A DNA stretch of 64,000 bases from Portulaca oleracea (lineage: Eukaryota > Streptophyta > Magnoliopsida > Caryophyllales > Portulacaceae). The position numbers were made by a program, and so were the translations under genes. Of this stretch, positions 1-15,315 are shown one piece after another (position 1 is the first letter of the stretch; every line of letters begins with the position of its first letter). The notes beneath the pieces were generated by a model, which searched no databases, had not been told where the DNA came from, and saw only the letters and a program-made list of their open reading frames with translations. The stretch is from positions 47,181,769-47,245,768 of the forward strand of contig CM055874.1 in assembly GCA_029582165.1 (NCBI GenBank), given 5' to 3'.

Positions 1-1
1 T

Positions 2-412
2 GTTGGGAATCAAAGTCTTGGTAGTTTTCTCATGCCACCCCAAACTTTACAAGAAAATTGTGTGGTTGGTGAAGTATATAGACCAAATTTGAGTGGTTGT
101 GTAGGAACTTATGAGTTGGGAAACCACTCATTGTCTCAAAATATGACATGGGGTTGCAACAATCTTAGTTTAGATAGGTCATCCATGAACCAAGGGGTGT
201 TTGAAATGCCTAAGAATATAGGAGTTCTACACACCATGGGGCAAGAATCATTGGAGGGTCATGAGGTGATGCAAATGCAAAAAGAATTTCCATCTTCATT
301 CTACTCAACAAATTTTCAACCACAAGAGTACATAGATTTCCCTCATGATCCTCATTTTGATGGTAGCCTTTGGGATCTCCCTCCACTTTCCTCATTGTTT
401 TGCTCCATTTGA
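2..412 (+). CDS. 3'-terminal exon of an unidentified protein (partial, runs off left edge)
   Basis: The frame is open from the first full codon of the window to a TGA at 410-412, about 136 residues, so this is the C-terminal part of a gene that starts outside the window. The first in-frame ATG (32) is not a convincing start because the frame is open before it. The protein is rich in Asn, Ser, Gln and Met, has no membrane segment, and ends in a short acidic and hydrophobic tail (SLWDLPPLSSLFCSI). Low-complexity polar sequence with a conserved-looking hydrophobic tail is common in the C-terminal regions of plant transcription factors such as MYB or NAC proteins. No DNA-binding domain is in view, so the family is not assigned. 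That it is a real terminal exon is likely; its function is unknown. Confidence 0.55.
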   Translation, partial: VGNQSLGSFLMPPQTLQENCVVGEVYRPNLSGCVGTYELGNHSLSQNMTWGCNNLSLDRSSMNQGVFEMPKNIGVLHTMGQESLEGHEVMQMQKEFPSSFYSTNFQPQEYIDFPHDPHFDGSLWDLPPLSSLFCSI

Positions 413-1155
413 TTGGTTATTTTCTCTCTTTTTTATCAATCAATCAACATTCTCTACATGTACATCTTTCCCTAGCACAACAACTTCAAGCAAGACTTAA
501 TTGGATTTTACCCATTTCCCAACATGGGTAAAAGCCAATGTAATGTAGTTATAAAGGATCATTTGGTTTTACCCAACCATTTTAGTTCCTTTTAGTTTTT
601 TTTTTTAACCATTTCCTTTTGGTCCTTATTTTTGTCAAATATAAGAAGAAAAGGACACAAAATGCTCATATTGTAGGATTTTATCCAAATTGAGTTTGTT
701 AGAATTTTCCAGGAGGATTAAGAGAGATGGAATGTGTCCTCTCCTACCTCTTGTATCAATGCATGTATCTTTCTTTGATTTGTTTATTATCAACACTTTT
801 GTACTTTTGTACTATTTGACAATGTCAATGGTATATTATATGATTGGCATGTCCAAATTTTAACATTTTAGGTTGTGTTAATAATTTCTCCAACCAACTT
901 CTCATCATGATTGGGAATATGCAAGAGGCCATTTTTCTATTTGAAATTTAGCTTTGGGTCACATTTATGGCATTGCTTTTATGCTTATCAAATTTGTAAC
1001 AAAGTCAAATAATGGAATGTATGCATACATAACATATTCCCAATGAGATTCAACTAAATGGCAACAACTATCATCTTAAATATAAAATATTTATATTGTC
1101 GAAAATTGTGGACAATTTGGTATTTACCCTTTAAGATAGGGATGCTTAGCTTCAA

Positions 1156-1210
<55 letters not shown>

Positions 1211-1438
1211 TAACATGGGTTGTAGAACGTTTCCTCTAATAATATATAGTGAGAGTATATGGACGTTTAAACAGAAGTAACTATTGTTTATGCACATAAT
1301 AATTGTGTAGGTTACAAACGTTGACATCAGCAAATCTCGGAAGAATTTTAATGATTGACACTGCATAATAATTTTAAAGGAAAATGGGATGAACTGAATT
1401 GATGTGTGTGTAATCAAACCCAAAATGATGTGCATTTA
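413..1438. other. 3' flank of the partial gene; AT-rich, no gene seen
   Basis: This AT-rich sequence has no credible ORF. Its first few hundred bases are probably the 3' UTR of the partial gene at 2-412. A long TA dinucleotide array (annotated separately) lies near the end, followed by the first PIF-like MITE. Confidence 0.6.
1159..1207. repeat. (TA)n microsatellite
   Basis: An uninterrupted TA dinucleotide run of about 24 units lies in intergenic DNA. It is translated as an Ile-Tyr repeat in a spurious ORF on the minus strand. Confidence 0.95.
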
Positions 1439-1663
1439 GGCCCTGTTCTTTTCTGCGGTTGACAAACTCACCATACTTTATCACAAATCATTACTTTTCT
1501 CTCTCCTCACTTTTCTCTCTCATCACTTTTCTTCTTTACTTTTTACATTTTCTCTCCTCATCTACCCCACATACCAATAATTTACCACAATTCCACCATA
1601 CCCACCACAATTCCACCACACCTCACCACACCATACCGCAAAATACCGCAGAAAAGAACATGG
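1439..1663. mobile_element. PIF/Harbinger-like MITE, family 1, copy 1
   Basis: The left end GGCCCTGTTCTTTTCTGCGG matches, inverted, the right-end segment TACCGCAGAAAAGAACA. The interior is a pyrimidine-rich CTCTCTCCTCAC tract followed by CCACAATTCCACC repeats, exactly the layout of the copies at 11542-11792 and 11948-12219. The left flank carries TTA, which would suit a TWA-type target site, but the right terminus has diverged and abuts the next repeat, so no TSD can be shown for this copy. Confidence 0.75.
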
Positions 1664-2295
1664 AAACATTGATATCAGAGACCCGATGGGTTCAAAATCT
1701 CAAATCCGTATCTGGACTCACGGGTCCATAGTTGGTCTTTAATGCGTCCAATATTTTTATCTATTTTTTACTAGATTTATCAATTTTTCAGGTTAATTTT
1801 ATGCTTGTACACTTATATAATAATAACTATTTTATTTAAATACACTTATTTTCAATATAATAAAATTATCTAATTCAATGTACGAAGCTACGGATGATGT
1901 CCAACATAAAAATATAACAAATGACTTGATAAAAATATATGGAAACAACACGACATCTACATTAATGTTGTTGAACGTTTCACAGCTCAAATAAATGACT
2001 TGATAAAAATCAACATGTTCACCATTCAAGGAGGCGGACACAGACCATCAATAATAGTAATGTTGATGTCAATTTCAGCAAATGTATAATACTATACTAC
2101 TAACTACACTAGGATTTTCATTTTTAAAAAATATATATTATTTAATTTGATGGGTCTATGAATCGGGTCCGTGCCCAACCCGCCAATTTTTTGGTGGAGC
2201 CAGACCTAATAGGTCCAAAATTTTGGAACCAAAACCTGCTAAATGGCTCGAGTCCGACTGCGTCCGGGCTGGGTCCAAGACCTGCTACTATCCCT
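1664..2295 (-). mobile_element. GGGTC-rich hAT-like element, copy A
   Basis: Both ends are rich in GGGTCC/GGACCC words. The right end, read on the minus strand, starts AGGGATAGTAGCAGGTCTTG, closely matching the left end of the neighbouring copy at 2322 (AGGGATGGCAGTTGGTCTTG). The interior (around 1860-1920) matches the interior of the neighbouring copy (around 2640-2700) in inverse orientation. No transposase is encoded. The left boundary is approximate because it touches the MITE at 1439-1663. Confidence 0.6.
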
Positions 2296-2321
2296 AGAGT
2301 AAACGTTACTTTCATGGGCTT

Positions 2322-2948
2322 AGGGATGGCAGTTGGTCTTGGACCCGACTCAGACCTGCCTGGACCTTGACCCATTTATGCGAGTCTGGGTCCAAAAAAT
2401 TTGGATCCATTGAGTTCGGGTCAGGTCTAGGTCTAGGCATAAACTCGTGAGCCCGACCCATGGACCCGTCAAATTATACATACACACATATATATTAAAT
2501 GAAAACTCTAGTGTATTTGTATTCTTAGAGTTGTATAGTCCAATAAATATCATGAACTTTGTTATTTTTTTTTTTTTTGCATTTTAAGTTGTATATTTGT
2601 ATTTTTAGAGTTGATGTGTTGATGACTTTTGTAATGTTTTTATGTTGAACTTCGCTCATAGCCTCGTACATTGAACTAGATGTTTTTATCGTGTTGAAAA
2701 TATGTATATTGGAAAAGAATAGTTATTATTATACAATTGTGCACGTATAAAATTTAACTTGAAAAATTGATAAATCTAGCAAAAAAATACATAAGAGCGC
2801 TGGACCCATTAAGAACCCACACCCCCGGGGTGTCTAGGTTTGGCCCGTTTGGGTCCAAATTTTTGGGACCCACGGATCTCAGGTTGGGTCTGGGTCCAAC
2901 AAATTTGACAGGTCCAGCCAGACCCAGACCCGGCCCGTTGTCATCCCT
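2322..2948 (+). mobile_element. GGGTC-rich hAT-like element, copy B
   Basis: The ends are inverted repeats: AGGGATGGCAG on the left and TTGTCATCCCT on the right, each followed inward by GGGTCC-rich sequence. AGGG(A/G)TG(G/A)CAA ends are typical of non-autonomous plant hAT-like elements. The 8-bp flanks do not match, so the insertion is old or the boundaries are off by a few bases. There is no coding capacity. Confidence 0.6.
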
Positions 2949-3934
2949 TTATTAAAATTTGCTTTTCAAAATTGTAATGTCTAGTAGTGATGATTGAAGT
3001 TAAGCTATTGGGAGAGGAGCTTATCTGGTTTTGCCTCCTCAACGTGACTTCTTTTGTATCTTCTTTTAATATTACTAGTTATGATACCTGTCTAACGGAC
3101 GAGTTTAACCCTATTTTTTTGTGATATGATAAATTTATTTTATCTATGACATTTTTAGTTACTTTATCCCACATTTTTCACACTATTCATACTTCGTACA
3201 TAACTTTATAGTATATATTTAAAACTCCATACATTTAATAAATATTGTGACTAATATGACTATAAACTATATTTAAAAACTCTTGTTTTTAAGTAAGTCA
3301 CTTATATTTCCAAACACTATCCTATCCACACACTCCATTTCACTCCATCTCACCCTTCAACTATATTACACTCTAAAAGAATATGACTCAAATTTTGTAA
3401 AATTTTCCAACCAGAAATACACATGACGTGCACAGGCCTTTACCAAATATATACACAATCTGTATTCAACCCGTCCGTCCGAATTTATAGGTTTAATAAC
3501 ATAATTTACAATTGATGTTAGGATCCTTATTTATTGTATTCGAGGGAAAAGCAACAAATTTACGTGTAAATATAACCTACAAAACAGGTCGTTTGTTATC
3601 AATTGTATTCGGGGACAAAATGATAAATTTGAATGTGAACATATTTCAAATTTTTTCACATACCAAGGTTTAACTAAAAAAAACTACCCATATAAGTAAA
3701 TAACACTGTTTTCCAAGGTGTTTTTTTGGATATCAAGGTGTAGGTAATGAGAGAATGTGAGTATGAGTAATTTTTATTAATTGAAAAAGTAAAAAGTTAA
3801 CATAATTATTTAAATTAAAATAATTAAATTAGGTATTGGGAAATGAAAGTGACAACTGTTTTGGAACAAAAAAGTTAGTTTTAAGTGTCAATTAAGGGTC
3901 ATTTACGGTTTTCAATGTCAATCTTTAATCAATA
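2949..3934. other. AT-rich intergenic stretch, no gene
   Basis: No ORF or RNA gene is recognisable. An imperfect direct repeat built around TTGTATTCG(A/G)GG is present near 3534-3570 and 3600-3640; it may be a decayed insertion. Confidence 0.5.
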
Positions 3935-4169
3935 CTACCTCCGTTTTTATTTATCTGTCGTTTAGGAAATTTTGTTAAAAATTTTGACCGTTAATATCTT
4001 AATTTGTATAATGATTTATCATATAAAATTGATATCATTATATTCATAATAAAAAAATACTATTAGAAAAGTATAATATTATAATTTTTTATAAAAATTT
4101 TATATTAGAAATTATTTATTAAAAATTGACACTGAAAACCGTAAATGACAGATAAAAAAACGAAGGGAG
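3935..4169. mobile_element. Stowaway-like MITE (TA target site)
   Basis: The left terminus CTACCTCCGTTTTTATTTAT and the right terminus, read inverted (CTCCCTTCGTTTTTTTATCT), form the classic Stowaway inverted repeat. The element is flanked by TA on both sides (3933-3934 and 4170-4171). It is about 235 bp, AT-rich and non-coding. Confidence 0.85.
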
Positions 4170-4214
4170 TAATTTCTAACATAAAACTTTTACAAAAGAA
4201 TATAATATTATACC

Positions 4215-4371
4215 CTTGTTCTTTGGATTGGATAAAATGAAGTTTAGATGGATTGGATTGGATTTGATTGGATACTTTTTTGGGGAATTGTGTTTTTAGA
4301 GAGAATTTTTTTTGGGGGAATTGTGTAAGGTTAGATTGGATTGGAAAAAGTTACCAATCCAAAGAACTAGC
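4215..4371. mobile_element. Short MITE with GTTCTTTGGATTGG ends
   Basis: GTTCTTTGGATTGG at the left and CCAATCCAAAGAAC at the right are perfect inverted repeats bounding about 157 bp. The interior repeats GATTGGATTGGAT words. The target duplication is not clear. Confidence 0.65.
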
Positions 4372-4469
4372 GATAATTTTGTATGATGAATCATTATACA
4401 AATTAATATATTATTCATAAATGACAGATAAAAAAAAGAGAAAGTATTACTTATATAGCATTTCAGATA

Positions 4470-6016
4470 GGGAAATTGGATTCTAATAATATGAACTTTT
4501 GGCCATATAAGACTTAATAATACGAACTTTCAATTAGGTTCTGAATAATATGAACTTTGACCCCCTGTTGCCCCCAGTAATACGTCACCGAGTTAAGCTT
4601 AACTTAACTCGGTGGCATGCTGACGTGACGGCGGAAGAAGGGTGTTGACTTTTTTAATTTTGCCATGTCATCTAAAATTTGTCCACATCATCTTTTCCTT
4701 TTTTTTCTTTTTTTCTCTTTCCTTTAACCCTTTTCTCTCCAGCCCCTTTCTCCCTCCTCCCCCCTCTTCTTCGATCCACCAGACAGCCATGGCCATGGCT
4801 TCTCCTCCTCTTCCCTCCATTTCTCTCTCTACAACTGAGAACTCAGCTCAGAACATGACACCAAACTCGGTAAACAAACCCAGACTCGGTAATTTTCTAG
4901 TCTTCAACCCAGAACATGATTCCAAGCTCTTCTTCCTCTTCTCTCCTTTGATTGAAACCCAAATCAAACGAATACCCAGAAAAATCCAAGTATCAAACCA
5001 CAAATGTATGAAAGAAATCGCTAAACAAACCCATATTATGCAAAAAATTATGTTCCATCATACTTGGAATGGGAAAAGATTGAAATTTTAAACATGGGAC
5101 ATGACCGTGACACGACAAAAATGGCTGGGCACAGTCAACAATTCACCATTAGAGCAGGAGTTGAAGGGGGAATGGGGAAAGACTAATGAGAGAGAACTGT
5201 CGAAGACACTGAAATTGAAACTTATCTCAATCATGTAACCGTATTTCAAGCAAGATCCCACAATGATTGAATGAAATCAGCCAAATTTCGACCCTAAATT
5301 GAAGAACTGCAAAATCGAAAACCCTAGAATTGAGAATTGGAGGACCAGTGCATGCGTACTTATAGTGAAAGTAGAGGGCTTTTGGTCGTTCCTTGGCCAC
5401 GACTCTAGAGGTGGGTTTGCTTAGGCCACCTGCTGCCGGTTACCGGCTTTCCGGACTGCCAGTGACAAGTGAGAGTTAAGTGAGGGACAATGAGTCGCCA
5501 TCTGGAACCGACCTTGGTGCTGGGAATCAATGGCCGCCGTGGGGGAAGGAAAGTTTCAGAGCTCCAAATTCTTGCCGGAGATGTCGAGGACTCGGACTCG
5601 TCGGAAGTGGGCGGAGGAGGAGACGAATCGGCGCCGGAGGAGGGCAGAGGTGGAAGGTGGGATGGTCGGAGGAGGAGCTGGGATTGTGGTGGTCGGGCAT
5701 AGCTGAGCATCTGCTGGAAGAAATGGGGGAAATGTAGAGAGAGGAGAGAGAAAGAGAGAGAAGGGGTTAAAAAATAAAAGGAAAAAAATAAAAGGGTGAG
5801 TTGGCATTTTTTTAAAGTCAACTAATGACATGGCAAGGTCAAAATTCAAAGATAATATAACTCCGCCGCCACGTCAGCATTCCACTGAGTTAAGTTAAGC
5901 TTAACTCAGTGACGTGTTAGAGGCGATAGAGTACAAAGTTCATATTATTGAATCTAATCGAAAGTCAGACATTATTATATACTAAAAAAGTTCGTATTAT
6001 TAAAATCCAATTTCCC
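4470..6016. mobile_element. Mutator-like element with 9-bp TSD, possible Pack-MULE
   Basis: A 1547-bp element is bounded by long imperfect terminal inverted repeats beginning GGGAAATTGGATT(C/T)TAATA. They can be followed for at least 160 bp on each side and include a shared palindrome around GTTAAGCTTAAC. The 9 bases TTTCAGATA flank it exactly on both sides (4461-4469 and 6017-6025), the hallmark of Mutator-superfamily insertion. No transposase is visible. The interior carries GC-richer, gene-like sequence, for example near 4790-5090 (ATGGCCATGGCTTC start) and 5480-5700 (Ser/Pro-rich if translated on the minus strand). Capture of host gene fragments is possible but unproven. Confidence 0.88.
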
Positions 6017-6025
6017 TTTCAGATA

Positions 6026-6797
6026 TGGGCCCATTTTCTAATTGTTGATAAAATAAATAAAAAAGATATTTTTTACGACACAATTTATGAAGAGATTAAG
6101 AAAAGAAGAAAAAAAAGAAAAAAGAATCGAAAGAGTAGCTAGCATCACAATTCACAACACAACACAATGCACAATAACTAAGGCAAGTGTCTTTTCTATT
6201 TGTTAAGGATGTTGACTCGTTGGTTAAAAAAAGTACGACAATAAGAAAAAGATAAATAATAAAGTCCTACACCACTGTAGAAGGTGAAAACATTTCCAGT
6301 GTCTGTATTTCCATTTGCAATGAGGATAACCCTAGCACAGTTCTGCCTCCTCCCATTGCCATGTAAAATTCTAATTTAGTATGTATGTGATGGATAGCCT
6401 TGTAAATTACACAAATGCTTTAAGTGCATTGGAAGCATATGATCCCAGGAGCACATAATACACATAGAGGGATTAAAATGGATGTCAGAAACCCAGAAAT
6501 CATCTTCAATTCATACAGGCAGAGGAAATAAAAGAAAAAAGGGCCAGCCAAACACAAAACAATAACATTGTGGAATGAAACAATTTCCATCTTCAAAAAC
6601 ATCCATTCTTCACCAGGATTTTCACCTTCATAAGTGAACAAACTATGCACCAGCAGAGAAGCTAAACACCATCATACACAATGTGGGAAAGAAAAAAAAA
6701 CAAAAATACAAGAAATGATACAGAAAAACCAAGAACCATTGCTGAATTCTCTTCTCCTCTCTTGTTCTAACAGAACTGAAATTAAACATAATCATTA
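6026..6797 (-). other. 3' UTR and downstream flank of the alpha-tubulin gene
   Basis: No gene is seen here. The stretch next to 6797 is the 3' UTR of the alpha-tubulin gene on the minus strand; its poly(A) site cannot be fixed from sequence alone. The part near 6026-6300 is AT-rich. Confidence 0.5.
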
Positions 6798-11104
<4,307 letters not shown>

Positions 11105-11225
11105 TTTCACTCAATTTTCGTCGACAGAGACCTGAATCGACAGCCCAGAACCCAGAATTTGTGACAAGTATTTGTGATTCTCTCTCTAGAATGGTAGTTT
11201 CTAGAGAGAAGGAGAGAGGGCGGGT
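11105..11225 (-). promoter_or_regulatory. Probable 5' UTR of alpha-tubulin with a stem-loop
   Basis: This CT-rich leader lies directly upstream of the tubulin ATG. Around 11180-11209 the perfect 11-bp arms TCTCTCTAGAA and TTCTAGAGAGA are separated by a few bases, giving a stable potential hairpin in the leader or DNA. The transcription start was not determined. Confidence 0.45.
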
Positions 11226-11541
11226 GGAAATGGTATGGAATGGAAGAGGACGAAAGTGGAGGGAGAGAGGCAAGTGCCCTGTTCTATGTTGACAGACAAG
11301 ACTTGGTTCTTTCCTTTGCTTTATTTTAAAAAAATATCTAGGAGAATTTTTATGATATTATTTTGTTATTGCCTCTATTCTAAAAAGATTGTGTTCTTTC
11401 TTTTTCATGGATTTAAGCATCATTAATTTTTTCGTATTTTATCTTAGTAAGATTTGTATAATTATTATAGTTATTAAAATTCTGATCCTGATCTACGATC
11501 CTATAATTTTATATTCAAAATTCTCGATGTAATTTTACTAT

Positions 11542-11792
11542 GGCCGTGTTCTATACTGCGGTATTTTGCGGTGAGGTGTAGTGGAATTGTGGTGGGGTGG
11601 GGTGGAATTGTGGTAGGTTATTGGTATGTGGGTAGGTGAGGAGAGAGAATGTAAAAAGTAGAAGAGAAAAGTGAGGAGAGAGAAAAGTGAGGAGAGAAAA
11701 AAGTAATGATTTGCGGTGAAATGTGGTGGGTTGTGGCAAACTGCGGTACCATGTGGCACCGCAGTTTGCCAACCGCAGTATAGAACACGGCC
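11542..11792. mobile_element. PIF/Harbinger-like MITE, family 1, copy 2 (most intact)
   Basis: The ends are perfect 20-bp inverted repeats, GGCCGTGTTCTATACTGCGG at left and its complement at right. The flanks share TAT (11539-11541 and 11793-11795), consistent with a 3-bp target duplication. The interior is GGTGGGGTGG/GTGGAATTGTGG repeats then a GAGGAGAGAGAA tract, the reverse complement of copy 1. Confidence 0.8.
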
Positions 11793-11947
11793 TATCTACA
11801 TTCTGATCCACGATTTTGTCTGAGTTAATTCTGATCCTAACTATCCTATGAATCCGAGTTAGGATCTCGGTTATAACAACCTTGATGATTATATTTTTAC
11901 TAAAAATAATTTCATCACAATTTAATAATGGTAGTCTTACTCAATAA

Positions 11948-12219
11948 GGCTTTGTTCTTTTACGTGGGTGGTATGGTGTGGCATGGTAAAATGGTGAAAA
12001 GTGTGGTGAGGTGTGGAATGAATGGTATAGTAAAATTTGTGGAAAGGGTAAGTGATATGATAAGTGATGAGAGAGAATGTGAAAAATAGAAGAGAAAAAG
12101 TGAGGAGATATATTGATAATAATTATGTTGAAGTGTAGTATGGTGTGATGAATTGTGAAAAAATACTGAGTAGTATGGTGAGTTATGCTATCGCACCCAA
12201 TGTACAAACGAACATGGCC
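11948..12219. mobile_element. PIF/Harbinger-like MITE, family 1, copy 3
   Basis: The element starts GGCTTTGTTCTTTTACGTGG and ends GAACATGGCC. TAA flanks it on both sides (11945-11947, 12220-12222), a TWA-type 3-bp target duplication that supports PIF/Harbinger ancestry for the family. The interior has the same GTGGTG...GAGAGAATGTGAAAAATAG layout as the other copies. Confidence 0.8.
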
Positions 12220-12687
12220 TAATCTCAACATATAGTTTGATAAGTTAATGGACAAAATTTACAAAATTCAATCTCATTGGTTAAGGAAGGGACAATTTTT
12301 TTCAAAATGGAAGGGGTGTAAATTTAAAGGTAAGGTGGTACTTTGATTAGATATATTGAGAAATCAATATTAAAATGGCAATTATTTTGAGACTTAAAGA
12401 GCAAGAATTCTTGCCTGATTTATAATTGTGAAAATAAAATTTTGAATAAGCTTGCACAATACAATCCTCCCTTATCACATATGATAAGTCATTTTCAAGA
12501 AAAAGGAAAGATCATAAAAGATAATTGGATAGTCGGATGTTTTTAGAAGTGGTACTTGAGAGAATAGTAGTGTAATAATGAAAGAATAAAATAAAGTTGG
12601 GTAGATAAAATAAAATAAATGAAAAAATATTATTGAAATTTTAAAATGACAAATATTATGAAAAATGAAAAGTTAGTTAAAAAGACA
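12220..12687. other. AT-rich intergenic stretch, no gene
   Basis: Nothing recognisable is present between the MITE at 11948-12219 and the Stowaway cluster starting at 12688. Confidence 0.5.
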
Positions 12688-12932
12688 TTCCCTCCATTTT
12701 TTTATTTGGCTTTTCAACTAGTTTTTTTTTCATTTTATATTAATGTCACTCTACAATGACATATTAATTATTAATTTTTTATTTAACCCATAATATTCAT
12801 TGAATAAAATATTAAAAGTTGATTTTTTAATTAAATATATTTTAATATTTTTTTATTAATTATCTCATTTATTTTGATAATCTTGATTTTATCCCAATTG
12901 TTCAAAACCATAAATATAAAAAATGAGGGTAG
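12688..12932. mobile_element. Stowaway-like MITE, degenerate
   Basis: TTCCCTCCATTTTTTTATTT at left pairs with AAATATAAAAAATGAGGGTA at right as an imperfect inverted repeat around an AT-rich core. The boundaries are approximate. It directly abuts the next Stowaway copy. Confidence 0.6.
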
Positions 12933-12934
12933 TA

Positions 12935-13187
12935 CTACCTTCGTCCTAAAATATTTGTCCTTTTACCTAATTTTTTTATCCCAAAATATTTGTCCCATTT
13001 ACAATCCTAATAATTGTAGTTCCTTTTCTACATAAATTCATTTATCACTTTTAACAATTCCAACAACTATTATCTTTAATTAAAGTATGATTAGTTTAGG
13101 TAAATTATAAACTTTTCACCTCAATTTTCAATACATATGGGTCTTCTCAAATTAGGTAGATGGACAAATATAATGGGACCGAGGTAG
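12935..13187. mobile_element. Stowaway-like MITE with TA target site
   Basis: The left end CTACCTTCGTCCTAAAATAT and inverted right end CTACCTCGGTCCCATTATAT match closely, and both flanks are TA (12933-12934, 13188-13189). It is 253 bp. A further end-like word (GATGGAGGAAGTAG) just downstream at about 13200 suggests nesting inside an older copy. Confidence 0.85.
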
Positions 13188-13208
13188 TAAATAATATAGG
13201 ATGGAGGA

Positions 13209-15009
13209 AGTAGTTAATATTTATAGTAAACTTTTGTAAATAATGACATTGAATTGTGTTTTGAAATTTTAGGTTTCATTAGCGAAAGTTTGTTTTTAAT
13301 GAGGCCAAAGGTGAAGAAAATTTTATTCCAATTTTATTTCTAATTGGTGAATCAACTAAAGCTCAAAATATAGAATTATAATGTAATTTGACACTTTAAA
13401 CCTAAATTCTAAAGATAAACATCAACAAGTGAGATTGGAATCAAATTACACCCGCAAAATTCAACTCTTTTTCTTCATGAAAAAGCCCATCTATTCACCC
13501 TTGTTAGCATCAATGTCCTAAAGTGGATAACCTTGACAATGAGGGAAAAATACTATTAAAAAGAAATATCCCAACATCATAAAAAAAAAATACTATACTA
13601 TTTATGAAGTAGCCTCTTTTTTTGATGCTAATGCTAATAGTAATGTTAATTATAGGGTGATGGGGTCCCACCATTTGCTATCTGTTTGATTGGTGGGGCC
13701 AGCACAGCTGGAAGCTTTGCTGTGTTATTATCATTTTTGTTCACTCCCTACAAGTCCTCCCTTTTAGGACATGTTATATTGTACAACAATGCATATTGTA
13801 TTGTGATATAATCAAACTTTATATCTACTCTTTAATTTACAACTTGGCAATTTGGATTCCATTTTTCTTTCTTTTTACAGGGTTTACTGGATTGTTTTAA
13901 GTAATATTTCTGTGTTTACTGATAATTTTTATTTTCCTGGAAAAGTATATATAATAAAAATAGGACAATTTTTACTAAATTACAAACATCTTAGAATTGT
14001 CCTAGAACTTTATGCTTAAAAAAGAATTAAACAGTAACAAAATGCTTTTCTTAAAAGTTTTTCATACTAAAAATAGCCAAAAATTTATCAGATTATGAAT
14101 AATATAGAATAAATACAAAAACAACAACCAGAGGTCTTATTATAGTCCTGTCGACGCGGAATTTAAGGGGATCCAAATGTAGGCAGTCTTCTACCATACA
14201 CAAGAATGCATGAATAATATAGGATAAATAATTCTCATTATAATCATTCTTATTACTTTCAACTTTCCATGTACCACTCTTTTTTTTTTTTCTCTTTTAC
14301 AATGGGATTATTATTACCATATTTTCTATGCCTTCCACATTTGTTTTACTTAAAGGGGTAATTGGGTAAAATAAGATTGGCTAATTATAAATAAAAATTT
14401 AAAAATTGGACAATTATAAATTAAGCTGCATAATGGGTATTGGGTACTTATCCCTCCAAAGAGGAGAGGAGTGCTTCACGATGAGGCTACCTTAATTTCA
14501 TGTGCTATACCTACCCCTCACCCTCCTCTTAAAAATAAATAAACAAATAAATAATAGTAAATGATAAAGAGGGGAAAAAAACCTAATAAATGCCCTCTTA
14601 TGTCTAGAAAGACCTAGAGATGTCATAGCTCAACATATACAATAATAAAATATCAACATTACACCAGATATGATCTCAAAATATCATTTGCAAATGGTTG
14701 CTTAATATGTCAATCCTTATCAACTTTTTCACTTTTTTTCGTCGTCATAAGATTTGTTCCTCATTCGATTTTCACTTAATCAAGTAAGAAATGCCAAATA
14801 TTAGGTGCATAAGAGCCAAAATATGGTTTTGATACAGTCTCACACAAGACTTATTGATCAAATTCCGAATAACTATTTCTGAATGTGTATACATCAATCC
14901 TGTGCTATGTGGCAAAAACATTTTTGATATGGTATACCGTATGGCGTATACACAAATTGAATAAATATTCCCACAAGGTACAATCCTAAATCTATGACAA
15001 TGAATCTCT
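13209..15009. other. Long AT-rich intergenic stretch, no gene
   Basis: No ORF of note on either strand and no RNA gene recognised. A short GC-richer island around 13660-13735 (GGTCCCACCATTTGC ... GGCCAGCACAGCTGG) stands out and is unexplained. An ATGAATAATATAG(A/G)ATAAATA word occurs twice (about 14093 and 14209). Confidence 0.5.
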
Positions 15010-15315
15010 TATCAAACTAGAAGTACAAAATAAATTACAGTTTTCTTAGTGTCTGTCGGGATCTAATCTGTATCTAGTCTACACTGTAGAAAATCTCAAT
15101 GTGTTCGTCAGCCAAATGAATGTATCAAGAACCCTCAAATCTGCATTTTACACGCAAAACAGATGATCCTCCTCCATATCAGCTTCCATTTATGTCACTT
15201 AGAAGACACTCAAAAAATGCAATCTGTTCAACGATACCAGTGCAGCATCTGTCTGTTCAGAGCTCTGATTGTGTGATTTCTTGTTAATGTTGTATAGTTG
15301 TGTTGTAATGCAAGT
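15010..15315 (-). other. Probable 3' UTR of the EDEM-type mannosidase gene
   Basis: This non-coding sequence lies immediately downstream (minus strand) of the TAG/TAA-free end of exon 17 of the mannosidase gene. The poly(A) site is not resolved. Confidence 0.45.

Noticed and set aside
2142..2553. Overlapping Gly/Pro/Arg-rich ORFs on both strands
   Set aside because: They arise from GGGTCC/GGACCC repeat words of the hAT-like elements, which keep several frames open.
5405..5821. 138-aa minus-strand ORF in the Mutator-like element
   Set aside because: Its Ser/Pro/Leu-rich sequence spans the CT-rich subterminal repeat; no domain. Kept only as possible captured sequence, not as a gene.
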